Shown piece after piece: positions 27,101-35,157 of a stretch of 64,000 nucleotides of DNA. The stretch covers positions 62,001-126,000 of the forward strand of contig NZ_SOMN01000008.1 in NCBI RefSeq assembly GCF_004564235.1. Reading direction: 5' to 3'. The notes below the pieces were generated by a model. It worked only from the letters and a program-made list of their open reading frames with translations. It had not been told where the DNA came from and searched no databases. The stretch comes from Cohnella luojiensis. Lineage in GTDB: Bacteria > Bacillota > Bacilli > Paenibacillales > Paenibacillaceae. How positions within the stretch are numbered: the first letter of the stretch is position 1; every line of letters starts with the position of its first letter. The position numbers and the translations under genes were made by a program.

Positions 27101-29280
27101 AGCGGCGTATACTCCGAACGTGGACCAGAGAACGAATCAACAAGCTCGGTATACGTTTCGTTAAAGTCCTTATCATAATAAATCTTAAAGTTCTGATTAG
27201 TAATGATATCTCCATCGGTACTAACCGCATCATAGAATAGCGTCACACCTTCACCACGGGCAATTTGACTGGAGTATGGCGTCATAATAACGGCAGGTGC
27301 ATAATCATTCAGAACAGTAAAGTTCAGTACGTAAGGCTCGGAAGTTCGACCGAGGGCATTGGTGACCGTAAGAGAGACTTGATACTCCCCTGGTTTTTTA
27401 TACAGGAACTCTTTATGGTCGGGTGTGTCAACCCTCATCCGTCGATCGGCGTCACTTGATCCATTCAGAGGCTCCCAGCTCCATGAGCTGCTAACAATAG
27501 GATATGTCGCTTGAACATAGGGATCGTTTGCATTAGGATCTCGTGAAGTGTTGTCGATCGACATCTTTCGGTTTTCCTTAAAGCTCCCCCCGAACAATTT
27601 GAATTGGGCCCTCGGTTTCGTATCGTGGACATTGACGATTCGATAGGTATCGCACATGTCCGCACCATTCTTGTCTTCCCCAGGCTTAGGTGTCCACTTC
27701 ATCGTCACGGTTGCAAACCCATCGGCATCGTCACCGAATACGTAACCGCCGGAGAAAAATAAATCCGGATCAACCGATACCCCATTAACCGTTACGATTC
27801 TGGTATCAATCCTTGATAGATCGGTTCCATCGGATGCAGGAAATTCCACGATGTCAAAAGCTTGCGTCGGTATGTTTGGTTTGCACACGAGCGGCGGCGT
27901 TTCATCTACCGGCTCTGGAGGTGGTCCTTGTGGCGGTGGAATAGGGATTGGTTTTTCACCGATAACAATTTTTGTTCTATAAACATTCTGATCAAATTCA
28001 TTATTAGTAGATTGGTATTGGGCCGTTGCAGTTAATATTAGCTCAATTTCGTCGCCTTTATTTAATTTATTGTTCACCTTGAATTTGACGTCTTTAATTG
28101 TGGCGATTTCTCCTTCATTGCTAAGCGTTACTTGGCCGTTACTTAATGAAGAATAAGTGCCTACAGTATATAGAGATTTGCCCGGATATGCTGCTTCGAG
28201 CTTCAAGTTCCATTCCTTAAGATCATAACGCGTATACCATTTCGCTTTTAAGTACTGATCGTTGTAATAAGCATTATCTTTTAGATCGCCAGTCAAGTCC
28301 ATGGAATAGGTGAAACTATTGCCCAACACATTGGCGTCCGTTTGAATTTTCCCGTCTGATTTATTTGGACCTGTAATTACGATTTTCGAATCTAGACCTG
28401 GCTTGTCCTTACCCTCTGTCTTCGCAATGGGAAAGGTCTGATACCAAATCGCGCCATCCGGCTTTTTATGCCACATCCGCCCCATGCCAGGCGCCCAAAC
28501 GGTAGGGTCTTGTTCTACGTACATATAATCGAATAGGTTGTGTTTAGTATCAGGCGGTGTACTAGATCCGTTCAAGAGCGCAGCTTTTTGAATAGTGACA
28601 TCATCGGATTTGATGATCTTTTTTACTGAATTAACTACAACGGTACCTCTTGCATATATTACATCTGTATCATCAGCGTCAAACCCTTTTGACAACAATG
28701 GGCTCATTTTAATCGGTTTATCGGTACGCCCATTTAATAAGGTACTTGTCCAAGGTTTATACACCCAGTAACGCGTATTCGGATCGGTACCCGTTTTAGA
28801 ATCATTAATAAAGAAGGTATTGGAGTATAGCGTTCCTGCCCGATCATAACCTAAATAACGATACTCTCCATAAGGGCTGCCTACAGGAAAAGCCGGATGT
28901 TTTCCTCCATATCCTGTGGTTTCACCATCCGAGTATACGTTACCATTGGCCGGATCTCGCCATCCTCTCTTAAATCCATTTCCAGCTCTATTCTCAGAGA
29001 TACTTTCTAAAACGGGGTTTTTGTTTTCATCCATTTTGACATAGGCGATTACCCCTAGTTTATCAAAAAGATACTGATTAAACGGCCATGAATTTCCATT
29101 CTTTAAGTCGCTGCATTTAGGAAAACCAGGCGGCGGAGTAACCCATGCGTATGTTTTCTCACATACGTCCTTTGCCGATAAGGCAGCTGAAACTTCTATT
29201 GGATACATAGGTAATAGTGAAACGAGGAACGTAATTAAAATCGAAAAAGTGATCGCTTTCCTTCTCATTCTTCTACGCAT
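24106..29280 (-). CDS. large secreted PKD-like surface protein
   Basis: A 1724-residue exported protein with a signal peptide (MRRRMRRKAITFSILITFLV, cleavage likely after VSA near residue 32). An N-terminal region of about 450 residues contains many aromatic residues. A series of Ig/PKD-like domains follows: Ser-Trp-Ser-Trp and FLYKKPGEYQVSLTVTNALG near residue 630, EYKISRRIKDQPSVDP, and GTYHLEYLVKDVEGVWSDPF. Between about 860 and 1000 lies a Tyr/Cys-rich insertion (YYYCSSGYCG) and a segment AKYLIYISDG that resembles part of a von Willebrand A fold. No SLH or LPXTG anchor is seen; the SLH protein eleven bases upstream in the same operon is the likely partner. The 5' two thirds is clearly more AT-rich than the 3' third. 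Confidence 0.8.
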   Translation of the reverse strand: MRRRMRRKAITFSILITFLVSLLPMYPIEVSAALSAKDVCEKTYAWVTPPPGFPKCSDLKNGNSWPFNQYLFDKLGVIAYVKMDENKNPVLESISENRAGNGFKRGWRDPANGNVYSDGETTGYGGKHPAFPVGSPYGEYRYLGYDRAGTLYSNTFFINDSKTGTDPNTRYWVYKPWTSTLLNGRTDKPIKMSPLLSKGFDADDTDVIYARGTVVVNSVKKIIKSDDVTIQKAALLNGSSTPPDTKHNLFDYMYVEQDPTVWAPGMGRMWHKKPDGAIWYQTFPIAKTEGKDKPGLDSKIVITGPNKSDGKIQTDANVLGNSFTYSMDLTGDLKDNAYYNDQYLKAKWYTRYDLKEWNLKLEAAYPGKSLYTVGTYSSLSNGQVTLSNEGEIATIKDVKFKVNNKLNKGDEIELILTATAQYQSTNNEFDQNVYRTKIVIGEKPIPIPPPQGPPPEPVDETPPLVCKPNIPTQAFDIVEFPASDGTDLSRIDTRIVTVNGVSVDPDLFFSGGYVFGDDADGFATVTMKWTPKPGEDKNGADMCDTYRIVNVHDTKPRAQFKLFGGSFKENRKMSIDNTSRDPNANDPYVQATYPIVSSSWSWEPLNGSSDADRRMRVDTPDHKEFLYKKPGEYQVSLTVTNALGRTSEPYVLNFTVLNDYAPAVIMTPYSSQIARGEGVTLFYDAVSTDGDIITNQNFKIYYDKDFNETYTELVDSFSGPRSEYTPLNAKLGKYRIVATVDEDFGQETFPEFITASDKRQTITQMEFEIDNYLPYSDLYTDIPSIRPDVDTFFLLDKNLAQSKIDYVKGNGVTISNQLRLEGINPQVNVWDMHTYTWSNPASTTVNTGSYPPNTYYYCSSGYCGTLNRTSASDNGYYYDYGQYVSVVDVPGHEETRYRDELWCTGTADSGIVYDHPGGCNGGNNGGASSHSYYKPVPYQVWVPTTYRNEWDPDVRWVSNWYGSYSGTIYKDVRQPYTNPYVRTTSAKYLIYISDGIINELADFNNARSQSDAKVIVIGNASIKTQVPNEFFILNSGQPIVTLIQSAIDYIASFNSATASQLVLTNENFQLLTTDDDVEHDPISQKQTMYVHNENYFDNPTGHAAFALRNTDPPSWTTESLRTSFALTGEYKISRRIKDQPSVDPLFAKYSYYSNESTTIVRVHRKPIALAALDWTYDTNCICYQTSWVDQSYDLDHNVSDPIKRGIADRKIKYRLNGEWFYKTPDKLEPGTYHLEYLVKDVEGVWSDPFILDFTLAATPPPQLKAKLTSADPYFTLAGGVPASENLIAYELWTRFPLSVGLQFSMGSYINKTVPYFTGTKSGSNIDWTDVLTPIPATTPDGSYTYRIQANGSNATSAYKDFAVKVLTPINLVPDIRKADGHTTDTIVVGYPFTIAADTTEYPNQVTLVAFKGKSFQRSLTLNGTVSSTTGKGSKQWSASFTPLGVIPDGTYTFEWTARTLNGNTEIRTLQVQLINNTPPFGDFKRYTYDPADTAMPIYEGDLLHIRSIGVGDNEHDPLTLRYELMDPSGTKRFDSTLNSLYPYASAGPDYQLPSGPTAVGTWTIRQTISDGKAAPVVRTQSMSVRPLGIQGYVKHTDAWERNRLLYNEKHSSAQRPAHWFWAGEAFVLEATVTDTGASGTKPISVKSVATPELQKSLAAANPQAILWKGLLREADASVSFKDLPQGNYSFVFSVTFNNGITKTSIVPIRLQDTVDNYVQVHRLQ

Positions 29281-29291
29281 TTGATCTCTCC

Positions 29292-30527
29292 TTATCTATC
29301 CTGGTACGCAGAAATCGCGATGAATAGAATGTCACCGTCTGATGAAATAACAACCTCACGCTTACCAACCGTTTTCTTGATGTCTGATGTTTGGTCTGCT
29401 ATTCTATCAGTTATTAATTTTCGAACAGTCGCTGCATCATTAGTGCTGAAGATCATCGATAAAAATTGATCTAGTGGTTTAGATGAACGCTCTAAACTCC
29501 CGGACTTAAAGTTAATGAACAAGTTATATACATTGCCAGTCGGGTTAATTGCTAGATCGTAATACTGTACAGGATCAGTAAAGTCCTCGAAGAAAAAATT
29601 TTTGCGAATATCTTTTTCTTTTTCTACCTCGTCTTTGTAGTACCTTAAAATTCCTGTATCGCTTAAATAGGAGCCTTGAAATGAATCCAATGTTCCAGAA
29701 AGTGAATCATAAACTTTTTTCATTTCATTATTTGTAAAGACGATTCTCTTTAGTTCTGAATAGCCGTAACTTGGAACATCAGAATAAAAAACACCTGTCA
29801 TATTTGGTTGCATCGGACGACGAATCGATTTGTTATTAACCCTTTCAATAATTGCAATAGCTTCGGCACGAGTGATTACTTTCTTAGGTTTCCACGTTCC
29901 GTCCGGAAAACCTGTCATAATCCCCCGAATGAGTGTCGCACCGGCAGATACCCGTAAAAATTCATCTATTTTGTTGCTATCTTTGATTTGGCCCGCAGCG
30001 ATTTTAGCATAAGCATCCGTAACGACATCATTCAGATATTCATCCATTCCTTTTACAATGGCTGCTGTGCGTTCTCGGGTTAACGGTTCATTGTACCGAC
30101 CTTCAAACTCATTATTTATAACACCGAAATCTTTCGCTATGTTTACATAGTTGATGTACCACGGAGAACCTTGGCCAAAATCGTATTGCACTCCGTAAAT
30201 CATAGTAGATTTCGCAAATTCTGGAATGAGATCTAGCGTATTTTTAGACCAGTTAATTACGCCGCTTTCGTCTTTACTCGTTAGAGACAAAATCAGCATA
30301 GATATAAACTGTGATGACGTTACGGGATCATTCGGCTTAAACGTGCCATTCGGGAAACCTTTGACATAACCCTTTCCTGCGCCTTGCATAATTGACGTAT
30401 AAGCCCAGTGGGTTGTTGGAACATCCTTGAATTTAGGCGTTGTTGCAGTATCCGACTCTACAGCGTATACAGGCAAAGAAATGACCATCAGCATCGTCGC
30501 CATTACAGATAAAATCCATTTTTTCAT
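29292..30527 (-). CDS. SLH-domain surface protein
   Basis: A 411-residue exported protein with a signal peptide (KKWILSVMATMLMVISLPVYA). Three N-terminal S-layer homology units follow: FKDVPTTHWAYTSIMQGAG with GFPNGTFKPNDPVT, a divergent middle unit with GRYNEPLTRERTAAIV, and GIMTGFPDGTWKPKKVITRA. SLH units bind pyruvylated cell-wall polysaccharide. The C-terminal 200 residues are unrecognised and end in VVISSDGDILFIAIS. I chose the ATG at 30527, eight bases after GAGGAG. It is the first gene of the pair with the PKD protein, and probably anchors it to the wall. Confidence 0.85.
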   Translation of the reverse strand: MKKWILSVMATMLMVISLPVYAVESDTATTPKFKDVPTTHWAYTSIMQGAGKGYVKGFPNGTFKPNDPVTSSQFISMLILSLTSKDESGVINWSKNTLDLIPEFAKSTMIYGVQYDFGQGSPWYINYVNIAKDFGVINNEFEGRYNEPLTRERTAAIVKGMDEYLNDVVTDAYAKIAAGQIKDSNKIDEFLRVSAGATLIRGIMTGFPDGTWKPKKVITRAEAIAIIERVNNKSIRRPMQPNMTGVFYSDVPSYGYSELKRIVFTNNEMKKVYDSLSGTLDSFQGSYLSDTGILRYYKDEVEKEKDIRKNFFFEDFTDPVQYYDLAINPTGNVYNLFINFKSGSLERSSKPLDQFLSMIFSTNDAATVRKLITDRIADQTSDIKKTVGKREVVISSDGDILFIAISAYQDR

Positions 30528-30582
30528 TAATAACACTCCTCATTATTGGCTCGTCTCGCTCGCACTCTAGTAAAAAAGACAT

Positions 30583-30630
30583 AAAAAAGAGAAAGCACGG
30601 CCGACATCTGTTAACGTCTGCGGGTGCTTC
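30583..30630 (-). promoter_or_regulatory. terminator-like hairpin in the SLH gene leader
   Basis: Between a strong promoter and the SLH start codon, GAAGCAC (30630-30624) pairs with GTGCTTTC (30598-30591). Inner CCG/CGG and GAC/GUC pairs are present, and six T follow at 30588-30583. A small ATCC/GGAT hairpin lies upstream at 30643-30657. This is the layout of a transcription attenuator. No known riboswitch consensus was recognised. Confidence 0.55.
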
Positions 30631-30662
30631 CTCGCGTTTGATATCCTGTTTTTGGATAATTT

Positions 30663-30692
30663 ATTATATGAATAACACATCAAATTCGTCAA
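30663..30692 (-). promoter_or_regulatory. sigma-A promoter of the SLH/PKD operon
   Basis: TTGACG at 30692-30687, 18 bases, then a perfect TATAAT at 30668-30663. The leader to the start codon is about 130 bases. Confidence 0.75.
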
Positions 30693-30744
30693 CTACTATT
30701 CTTTTTCGGCAAATCATTCGTTTGAACAATGCCCGAAAGTCGAG

Positions 30745-31101
30745 GCAACTTTCGGCGAAATAAGCGTTTCTCGCGCGGTTATTTGGTTGGTCGGGGCCAC
30801 TTTCGGCGAAATAAGCGTTTCTGGCGCGGTTATTTGATTGGCCGGGGCCACTTTCGGCGAAATAAGCGTTTCTGGCGCGGTTATTTGGTTGGCCGGGGCC
30901 ACTTTCGGCGAAATAAGCGTTCCTGGCGCGGGTATTTGGTTGGTCGAGGCCACTTTCGGCGAAATAAGCGTTCCTGGCGCGGGTATTTGGTTGGTCGAGG
31001 CCACTTTCGGCGAAATAAGCGTTCCTGGCGCGGGTATTTGGTTGGTCGAGGCCACTTTCGGCAAAATAAGCGTTTCTGGCGCGGGTATTTGGTTAGTCGG
31101 G
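30745..31101. repeat. tandem array A1, seven copies of a 51-bp unit
   Basis: Seven contiguous copies start at 30745, 30796, 30847, 30898, 30949, 31000 and 31051, exactly 51 bp apart, with only a few substitutions between copies. The core is CTTTCGGCGAAATAAGCGTT followed by a GC-rich stretch and TATTTGGTTGGTCG. No unique spacers separate the copies. Because 51 is a multiple of three and stops are absent, several frames are open, but none has a ribosome site. The same unit occurs inverted at 47339-47690. Confidence 0.92.
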
Positions 31102-31139
31102 GTTACCCTCCGCACCTAATAAAGTACCAAATCTATCTC

Positions 31140-31478
31140 TTACACTTGTTGTTCATACGCAATCTGATGGCCGTCCTCGAATCCTTTGGTAAAGCCTGCA
31201 TGATATCCTTCGTTGTAGGATTGATTAAAGCCGACGTTGTAGGCGTCGTTGGTTGTAGTACGCCGCTTTCTTGCTTTGCCTCGGCGACGGATATGGCCTT
31301 TATGAACGCGAAGCTTGCCCTTTCCTGAACGGGATTTCGCGCGCCGCATGCTTTTTCCGACTTTTTTCTTTGCGCTTCGGCTGGCCTTGCCCGGCTTACT
31401 ATTCCGGCTTTTGCCGCCGGCGCGTTTAGAACGCTGTTTGCGCTTCAATTCGAGACACCTCCAGCATTTCGATCGCAT
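31140..31478 (-). CDS. small Arg/Lys-rich protein with aromatic-x-x-Gly repeat
   Basis: A protein of about 112 residues made of two parts only. Residues about 1-80 are extremely basic (KRKQRSKRAGGKSRNSKPGK and similar). The remaining residues form a four-residue periodic stretch, YNVGFNQSYNEGYHAGFTKG and onward. The same two parts are found as tails on glycosyltransferases at 22855, 32595 and 34033, so this may be a free version of that targeting or docking module. I use the ATG at 31478; an in-frame GTG at 31502 is the alternative. It overlaps the gene before it and is the last of four small genes. Function unknown. Confidence 0.7.
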   Translation of the reverse strand: MRSKCWRCLELKRKQRSKRAGGKSRNSKPGKASRSAKKKVGKSMRRAKSRSGKGKLRVHKGHIRRRGKARKRRTTTNDAYNVGFNQSYNEGYHAGFTKGFEDGHQIAYEQQV

Positions 31479-31741
31479 GATCTTACCCTGTCGGATAACC
31501 ACGGAGAAGCAGGCTTCCCCCTAACCGGCGGACGCCAACTTGTTCCGGATACCGTTCTTAGCAACGCTCCCTGCATGCCTGTCAACACACGAACATGCTC
31601 ATGCAAAGTCTCGGGGGCAACCCCGGCGGTGCCCGTCACGTCCGCTACGCTTTCTAATATTTTAGCTAAGGCTTCTTGGCTTCTGGATATCGCACCAATT
31701 AAGCGAAGCTTGATTTCCCATTCTCGATCCAGCCGGTTCAT
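31445..31741 (-). CDS. small helical hypothetical protein
   Basis: A 98-residue protein, helical in the first 60 residues (REWEIKLRLIGAISRSQEAL, then ILESVADV), with a Pro/Arg-rich C-terminus. The ATG overlaps the upstream stop (ATGA at 31738-31741), so translation is coupled. It resembles its two upstream neighbours in size and in the pattern of an N-terminal helix followed by an ILE-like segment; the three may be paralogues. Not recognised. Confidence 0.6.
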   Translation of the reverse strand: MNRLDREWEIKLRLIGAISRSQEALAKILESVADVTGTAGVAPETLHEHVRVLTGMQGALLRTVSGTSWRPPVRGKPASPWLSDRVRSCDRNAGGVSN

Positions 31742-32073
31742 TTGTCCCGATCTCCCGAATCCATGCCGCCGAACATGGAAGCCATATTATCCGATACGTC
31801 GCCGTCCGGGCTTAGAATGATTTTCAAATTGCGGCTTAAGCCATTGCACAGCTTCGTTAATCCATCAATAACCTCGATATTCTGCTCATGCAGCTGTAAA
31901 CTGGTCGACAATTGATCTTGATGAGCAACATAGGTGTCTTTCGTAATATGGGTGCACAACCAATTGCGAACCTTCTCGGCCTCAGTGGCTTTGGCTTCTA
32001 GAATCATAGTTACGTTCCACTGCATCTTCGCAATGGCATCAAGCGTAAGATGATAAGCTTCCTCCCGACTCAT
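31738..32073 (-). CDS. small helical hypothetical protein
   Basis: A 111-residue protein predicted to be almost wholly helical (LTLDAIAKMQWNVTMILEAK near the start, then a region rich in Gln, Leu and Glu). It has no signal peptide or membrane segment. A G-rich ribosome site (CAGGAGGG) is close before the ATG. It is coupled to the next gene by a four-base overlap. The segment MILEAKATEAEKVRNWL resembles MARILDAKRQVTVRMAQ of the upstream gene product, which suggests common descent. Not recognised. Confidence 0.65.
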   Translation of the reverse strand: MSREEAYHLTLDAIAKMQWNVTMILEAKATEAEKVRNWLCTHITKDTYVAHQDQLSTSLQLHEQNIEVIDGLTKLCNGLSRNLKIILSPDGDVSDNMASMFGGMDSGDRDK

Positions 32074-32109
32074 CCCTCCTGCCCCCCTTTCCTGAAAAAG
32101 CTTTTCTGC

Positions 32110-32400
32110 CTACTCCTCGTCAGCCGAATCGCCCATCACTTTCACCACGTGAGTCATGCTATCCGCGACCGCTTCCTGCAAATCCGCGAGACTGTTCAAA
32201 TAAGAAACGACGCTTTTGGTAACGTTGGAGGAACTATCCAACAAACCGTTAAGACCGCTTAGCTGGGGGTGTTCATCGGGCAGCGCTTGAACCATCTGAG
32301 CCATCCGCACGGTCACTTGACGTTTGGCATCCAATATTCTGGCCATTTGCTGATGAGATCTTGATAAATGCACGACGATTTCGGTCAACAACTCTTGCAT
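32110..32400 (-). CDS. small helical hypothetical protein
   Basis: A 96-residue helical protein: LLTEIVVHLSRSHQQMARIL, then LPDEHPQLSGLNGLLDSSSN, then VVSYLNSLADLQEAVADSM. It is first in the group of four small genes. I use the ATG at 32400 with GGGGGAT nine bases upstream; the ATG at 32418 is too close to its GAGG. I have seen similar short proteins beside glycosyltransferase genes in Paenibacillus, but I cannot name a function. A helical bundle adaptor is one possibility. Confidence 0.65.
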   Translation of the reverse strand: MQELLTEIVVHLSRSHQQMARILDAKRQVTVRMAQMVQALPDEHPQLSGLNGLLDSSSNVTKSVVSYLNSLADLQEAVADSMTHVVKVMGDSADEE

Positions 32401-32537
32401 ACTTATCGTATCCCCCATCCCTCAGCGGATTACCACTCGCTCCACGCGATCATTGCAAACTACTAGCCTCTTACAGCATATGCCGCCACTCAGCGCTTGC
32501 CACAGGAACAAACACCCACATTCGTTTAGGTCCAATA

Positions 32538-32589
32538 ATAAAACTGCCCCAATCACCAACCGTAAAGAAAGGTTAACGATGAGGCAGTT
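32538..32589 (-). terminator. terminator of the 38638-32595 operon
   Basis: AACTGCC at 32542-32548 pairs with 32583-32589, and a T-rich stretch follows on the minus strand. The gap from here to 32400 probably holds the promoter of the small-gene group, but none could be fixed by eye. Confidence 0.6.
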
Positions 32590-32594
32590 CTAAT

Positions 32595-34007
32595 TTACAA
32601 TAATTGACGAAGCAGCGGGAGCGAAATAATCGGCAATCCATGGACCTTGCCCTCAAGCATCTCCTGGGATATCGCCCTGTGCGTCTTCAGATGCAAATTC
32701 CATGCTTGCATGGCCGCCGAGCTGATTATTCGCCGAATTTTATCCCCTTCCACATGAAAGGACTCTCCCTCCGGCAGCACAACGACACCATTTACCGGAC
32801 TCTCCGCATTTTCCGCAAGGCCTCTCCAACGTTGCTCCACTTCATCCGCGGAGATTGGTTCTCCTAGCGGCCATCGACGCAAATCAACTTGCGAAATCCG
32901 AGTAACGGGAAACGTTAACACTCCTTCCACTAACCTGCGTACGCCGTTCTCAATCCAATAATAATTCGCGCCTATGGCTTGCACGACGATATGCTCGGGA
33001 AAGTAATGTGCCGAATGTGACAAAGGACCTTGCTGAAGGTCGGGATGCTGACGCACATTATGAACCCAGATATACGGATTTTGCCATTTGTCCATAAAAT
33101 AAAAATGGTTCCTGTCGTTCACTTCCTGGAACCGATCTCCGAGCGCCTTCATGCTAACACTTCCAAAATGATGGATGAACGTATCTTTGGCGATAACTAA
33201 GCTTTTGCCCAGCATTCGAACCCGGATATTATAATCATCATCCTCGAAATTACCGATCTCGAAGCCTTCGTCGAAGAAGCCGACTCCCTCGAACAGTTCC
33301 CTTCGGAATAACAAGCAGAAACCTGTTAATCGATCAATCCGCTGCCACCGTGAAGCATCCGAGCGATTGTTCTCGCGGGCAAACCGTGGCATATCCGCTA
33401 CGTCCACGTAGGGAACGTTGATCTTCTGTTCCCCGCTAATGTAGTTGGTTACAGGCCCGACCATGCCGATTCCTTCATCGCTGTTCAAGCAGATGAGTAA
33501 ATTGGCAAGCCAATTTTCGGTGACCAACGTATCGTTGTTAAGCAGCAGTATCGTACGTCCTTTGGCCATCATCATCCCAACGTTAACCGCTCCGGCAAAA
33601 CCGCGGTTATTCTCAAGCACGCGGTACCTGATTTGCCCGCCCAACTCTTGCAAATAGGCCGCGGTTCCATCTGTTGATGCGTTATCCACAACGATAATTT
33701 CATAAGGTGAATCCGTGTTCGCTATAATGCTGTCGATGCATTGAGCAAGAAAAGCTTGCTGATTATACGTAGGAATGACTATGCTTGTTCCCTCGAATAA
33801 AGTCGGATAGCTTTGAATACCGGATTGCACGCCTTCACGGTACCCTTCCCCAAACCCTTCATCATAACGAACCTGACGGGCATTTGCTTTCTGAAGAGAA
33901 GAAGCGGCACGCTTGCGCCGTCGCTTCGTTGCGGGGATGGAATCCGGATCGGACCGGGCAGGCTTACGATGCCTTTTACGCTTTTTTAACGAATTCGTCG
34001 CAGCCAT
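32595..34007 (-). CDS. GT2 glycosyltransferase with basic N-terminal tail and C-terminal modules
   Basis: A 470-residue protein in four parts. Residues about 1-40 are Arg/Lys-rich. About 45-62 carry the aromatic-x-x-Gly repeat (YDEGFGEGYREGVQSG). About 70-320 are a GT2 domain (SIVIPTYNQQ, IIVVDNASTDGT, LLLNNDTLVTENWL, FEDDDYNIRVR). The last 150 residues hold two modules (YYWIENGVRRLVEGVLTF; FHVEGDKIRRIISSAAM) like those at 12283 and 20089. I chose the ATG at 34007 after AAGAGGTGA. It is the last gene of a six-gene operon of sugar-transfer proteins. Confidence 0.85.
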   Translation of the reverse strand: MAATNSLKKRKRHRKPARSDPDSIPATKRRRKRAASSLQKANARQVRYDEGFGEGYREGVQSGIQSYPTLFEGTSIVIPTYNQQAFLAQCIDSIIANTDSPYEIIVVDNASTDGTAAYLQELGGQIRYRVLENNRGFAGAVNVGMMMAKGRTILLLNNDTLVTENWLANLLICLNSDEGIGMVGPVTNYISGEQKINVPYVDVADMPRFARENNRSDASRWQRIDRLTGFCLLFRRELFEGVGFFDEGFEIGNFEDDDYNIRVRMLGKSLVIAKDTFIHHFGSVSMKALGDRFQEVNDRNHFYFMDKWQNPYIWVHNVRQHPDLQQGPLSHSAHYFPEHIVVQAIGANYYWIENGVRRLVEGVLTFPVTRISQVDLRRWPLGEPISADEVEQRWRGLAENAESPVNGVVVLPEGESFHVEGDKIRRIISSAAMQAWNLHLKTHRAISQEMLEGKVHGLPIISLPLLRQLL

Positions 34008-34032
34008 TATCTTCACCTCTTATTCATTCTAG

Positions 34033-35157
34033 TCATACTCTTGCAGGATGTTCCACCCCCGCCATGCGATTTGCCAGATGACCGAAGTCAAAGGTTACCT
34101 TCCCCTTGATGCCCGCCAGATGGACGGCGATCGGAATGGATGGAATTCCTGCGGCGATAAGCGCAATATCGAAATCGCGTCCGGATGCTTCCGCCACTAC
34201 GCGAGGAACGTCATCATACCCGTTAACAGGTGTTACGATGCCCGTAACCACCATGCCTTGCTCCATTAGTACGTCCCTAAGTTTCGCGGCAACGTCTCCG
34301 ATAACGAGTATTTTGCGGCCCTGCAGCAGTTTCATCAGCAACCCCAGTTCATGCAGCGAGTAATTCATCGTCGAAGTCGTAAACCGGAGTTTCCGATAAT
34401 CGATGCCATAGGCACGAAGGACGGCAAACAGCAGCGGTTGAAAATGGGGATGTCTTGACATCGGCACGCCGATCAATGATGCAACCTGAATGCAAGAAAT
34501 CATCTCGTCACGCGCTAAGAGGTTAGGCACCGTGATTCCCGCATAAGGGAGAAAAGGTCCCGCACGGCGGATTTCCTCGAACGTAAGTACCTTTTCCTGC
34601 GCCAAAGTCAACAGTTCTCCGTCTCCCAGACGAATGAAAGCATAAGGTCGATTTGCCGCAAGCGCATCCTCTAATTCCTGATATACCCCCTGCGGATCGA
34701 GAAGCGGTACCCCTCTTTTACGCAAAACCTGCACGCCGGCCGCCATGGCCTCGCCCGCCGTTATGTCCGGAATGATAATGTCGGCCGGAATATGTTCCGC
34801 CAATATTTGCTCTCCGCCTGCGGTTAAACCTTCCTGATATCCTTGATCGTAACTTCTATTTTTATCGGAATTCTCTACTTGGTGTTCGATTTTGGATCGA
34901 GTTAATGGAATCCGTCTGCGTTTTTTTCCCATGAGCCTTTTTCGCGATTTTACCCGCCGACGGACCGTTACCCGCCTTTTCTCCGTTTTGTGAGCCATGC
35001 CGCTTGAAGCCCGAACTTTAACCGTCTTGCGAGGAACGCCTTTAGAAACTCGGAGATTCTCCGGCTTCTTGGGAATGCCGTCGGCATTACGGTTCTTTTC
35101 GATTTTAGGCGGCAACCCTATTGAACTGGCCAATTTGCGCAAACTTTGAATGCTCAT
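34033..35157 (-). CDS. GT-D fold glycosyltransferase with basic N-terminal tail
   Basis: A 374-residue protein. The first 110 residues are dominated by Lys and Arg (TVRRRVKSRKRLMGKKRRRI). A short aromatic/Gly repeat (YDQGYQEGLTAGG) follows. The C-terminal 230 residues show the hallmark FIRLGDGELLTLAQEK of the GT-D (DUF1792) glycosyltransferase fold, whose DxE group binds the nucleotide sugar. HELGLLMKLLQGRKILVIGD and NGYDDVP come later. The ATG overlaps the previous stop (ATGA). Known GT-D enzymes extend glycans on serine-rich surface proteins; the acceptor here is unknown but could be a spore-surface protein. Confidence 0.85.
   Translation of the reverse strand: MSIQSLRKLASSIGLPPKIEKNRNADGIPKKPENLRVSKGVPRKTVKVRASSGMAHKTEKRRVTVRRRVKSRKRLMGKKRRRIPLTRSKIEHQVENSDKNRSYDQGYQEGLTAGGEQILAEHIPADIIIPDITAGEAMAAGVQVLRKRGVPLLDPQGVYQELEDALAANRPYAFIRLGDGELLTLAQEKVLTFEEIRRAGPFLPYAGITVPNLLARDEMISCIQVASLIGVPMSRHPHFQPLLFAVLRAYGIDYRKLRFTTSTMNYSLHELGLLMKLLQGRKILVIGDVAAKLRDVLMEQGMVVTGIVTPVNGYDDVPRVVAEASGRDFDIALIAAGIPSIPIAVHLAGIKGKVTFDFGHLANRMAGVEHPARV

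Noticed and set aside
30583-30692. Cyclic di-GMP riboswitch before the SLH gene
   Set aside because: The conserved core of the class I riboswitch could not be found; only a hairpin and terminator are seen.
30714-31328. Overlapping open frames on both strands through array A1
   Set aside because: The 51-bp unit is a multiple of three and free of stops, so several frames are open by default. No start with a ribosome site and no non-repeat part was found.
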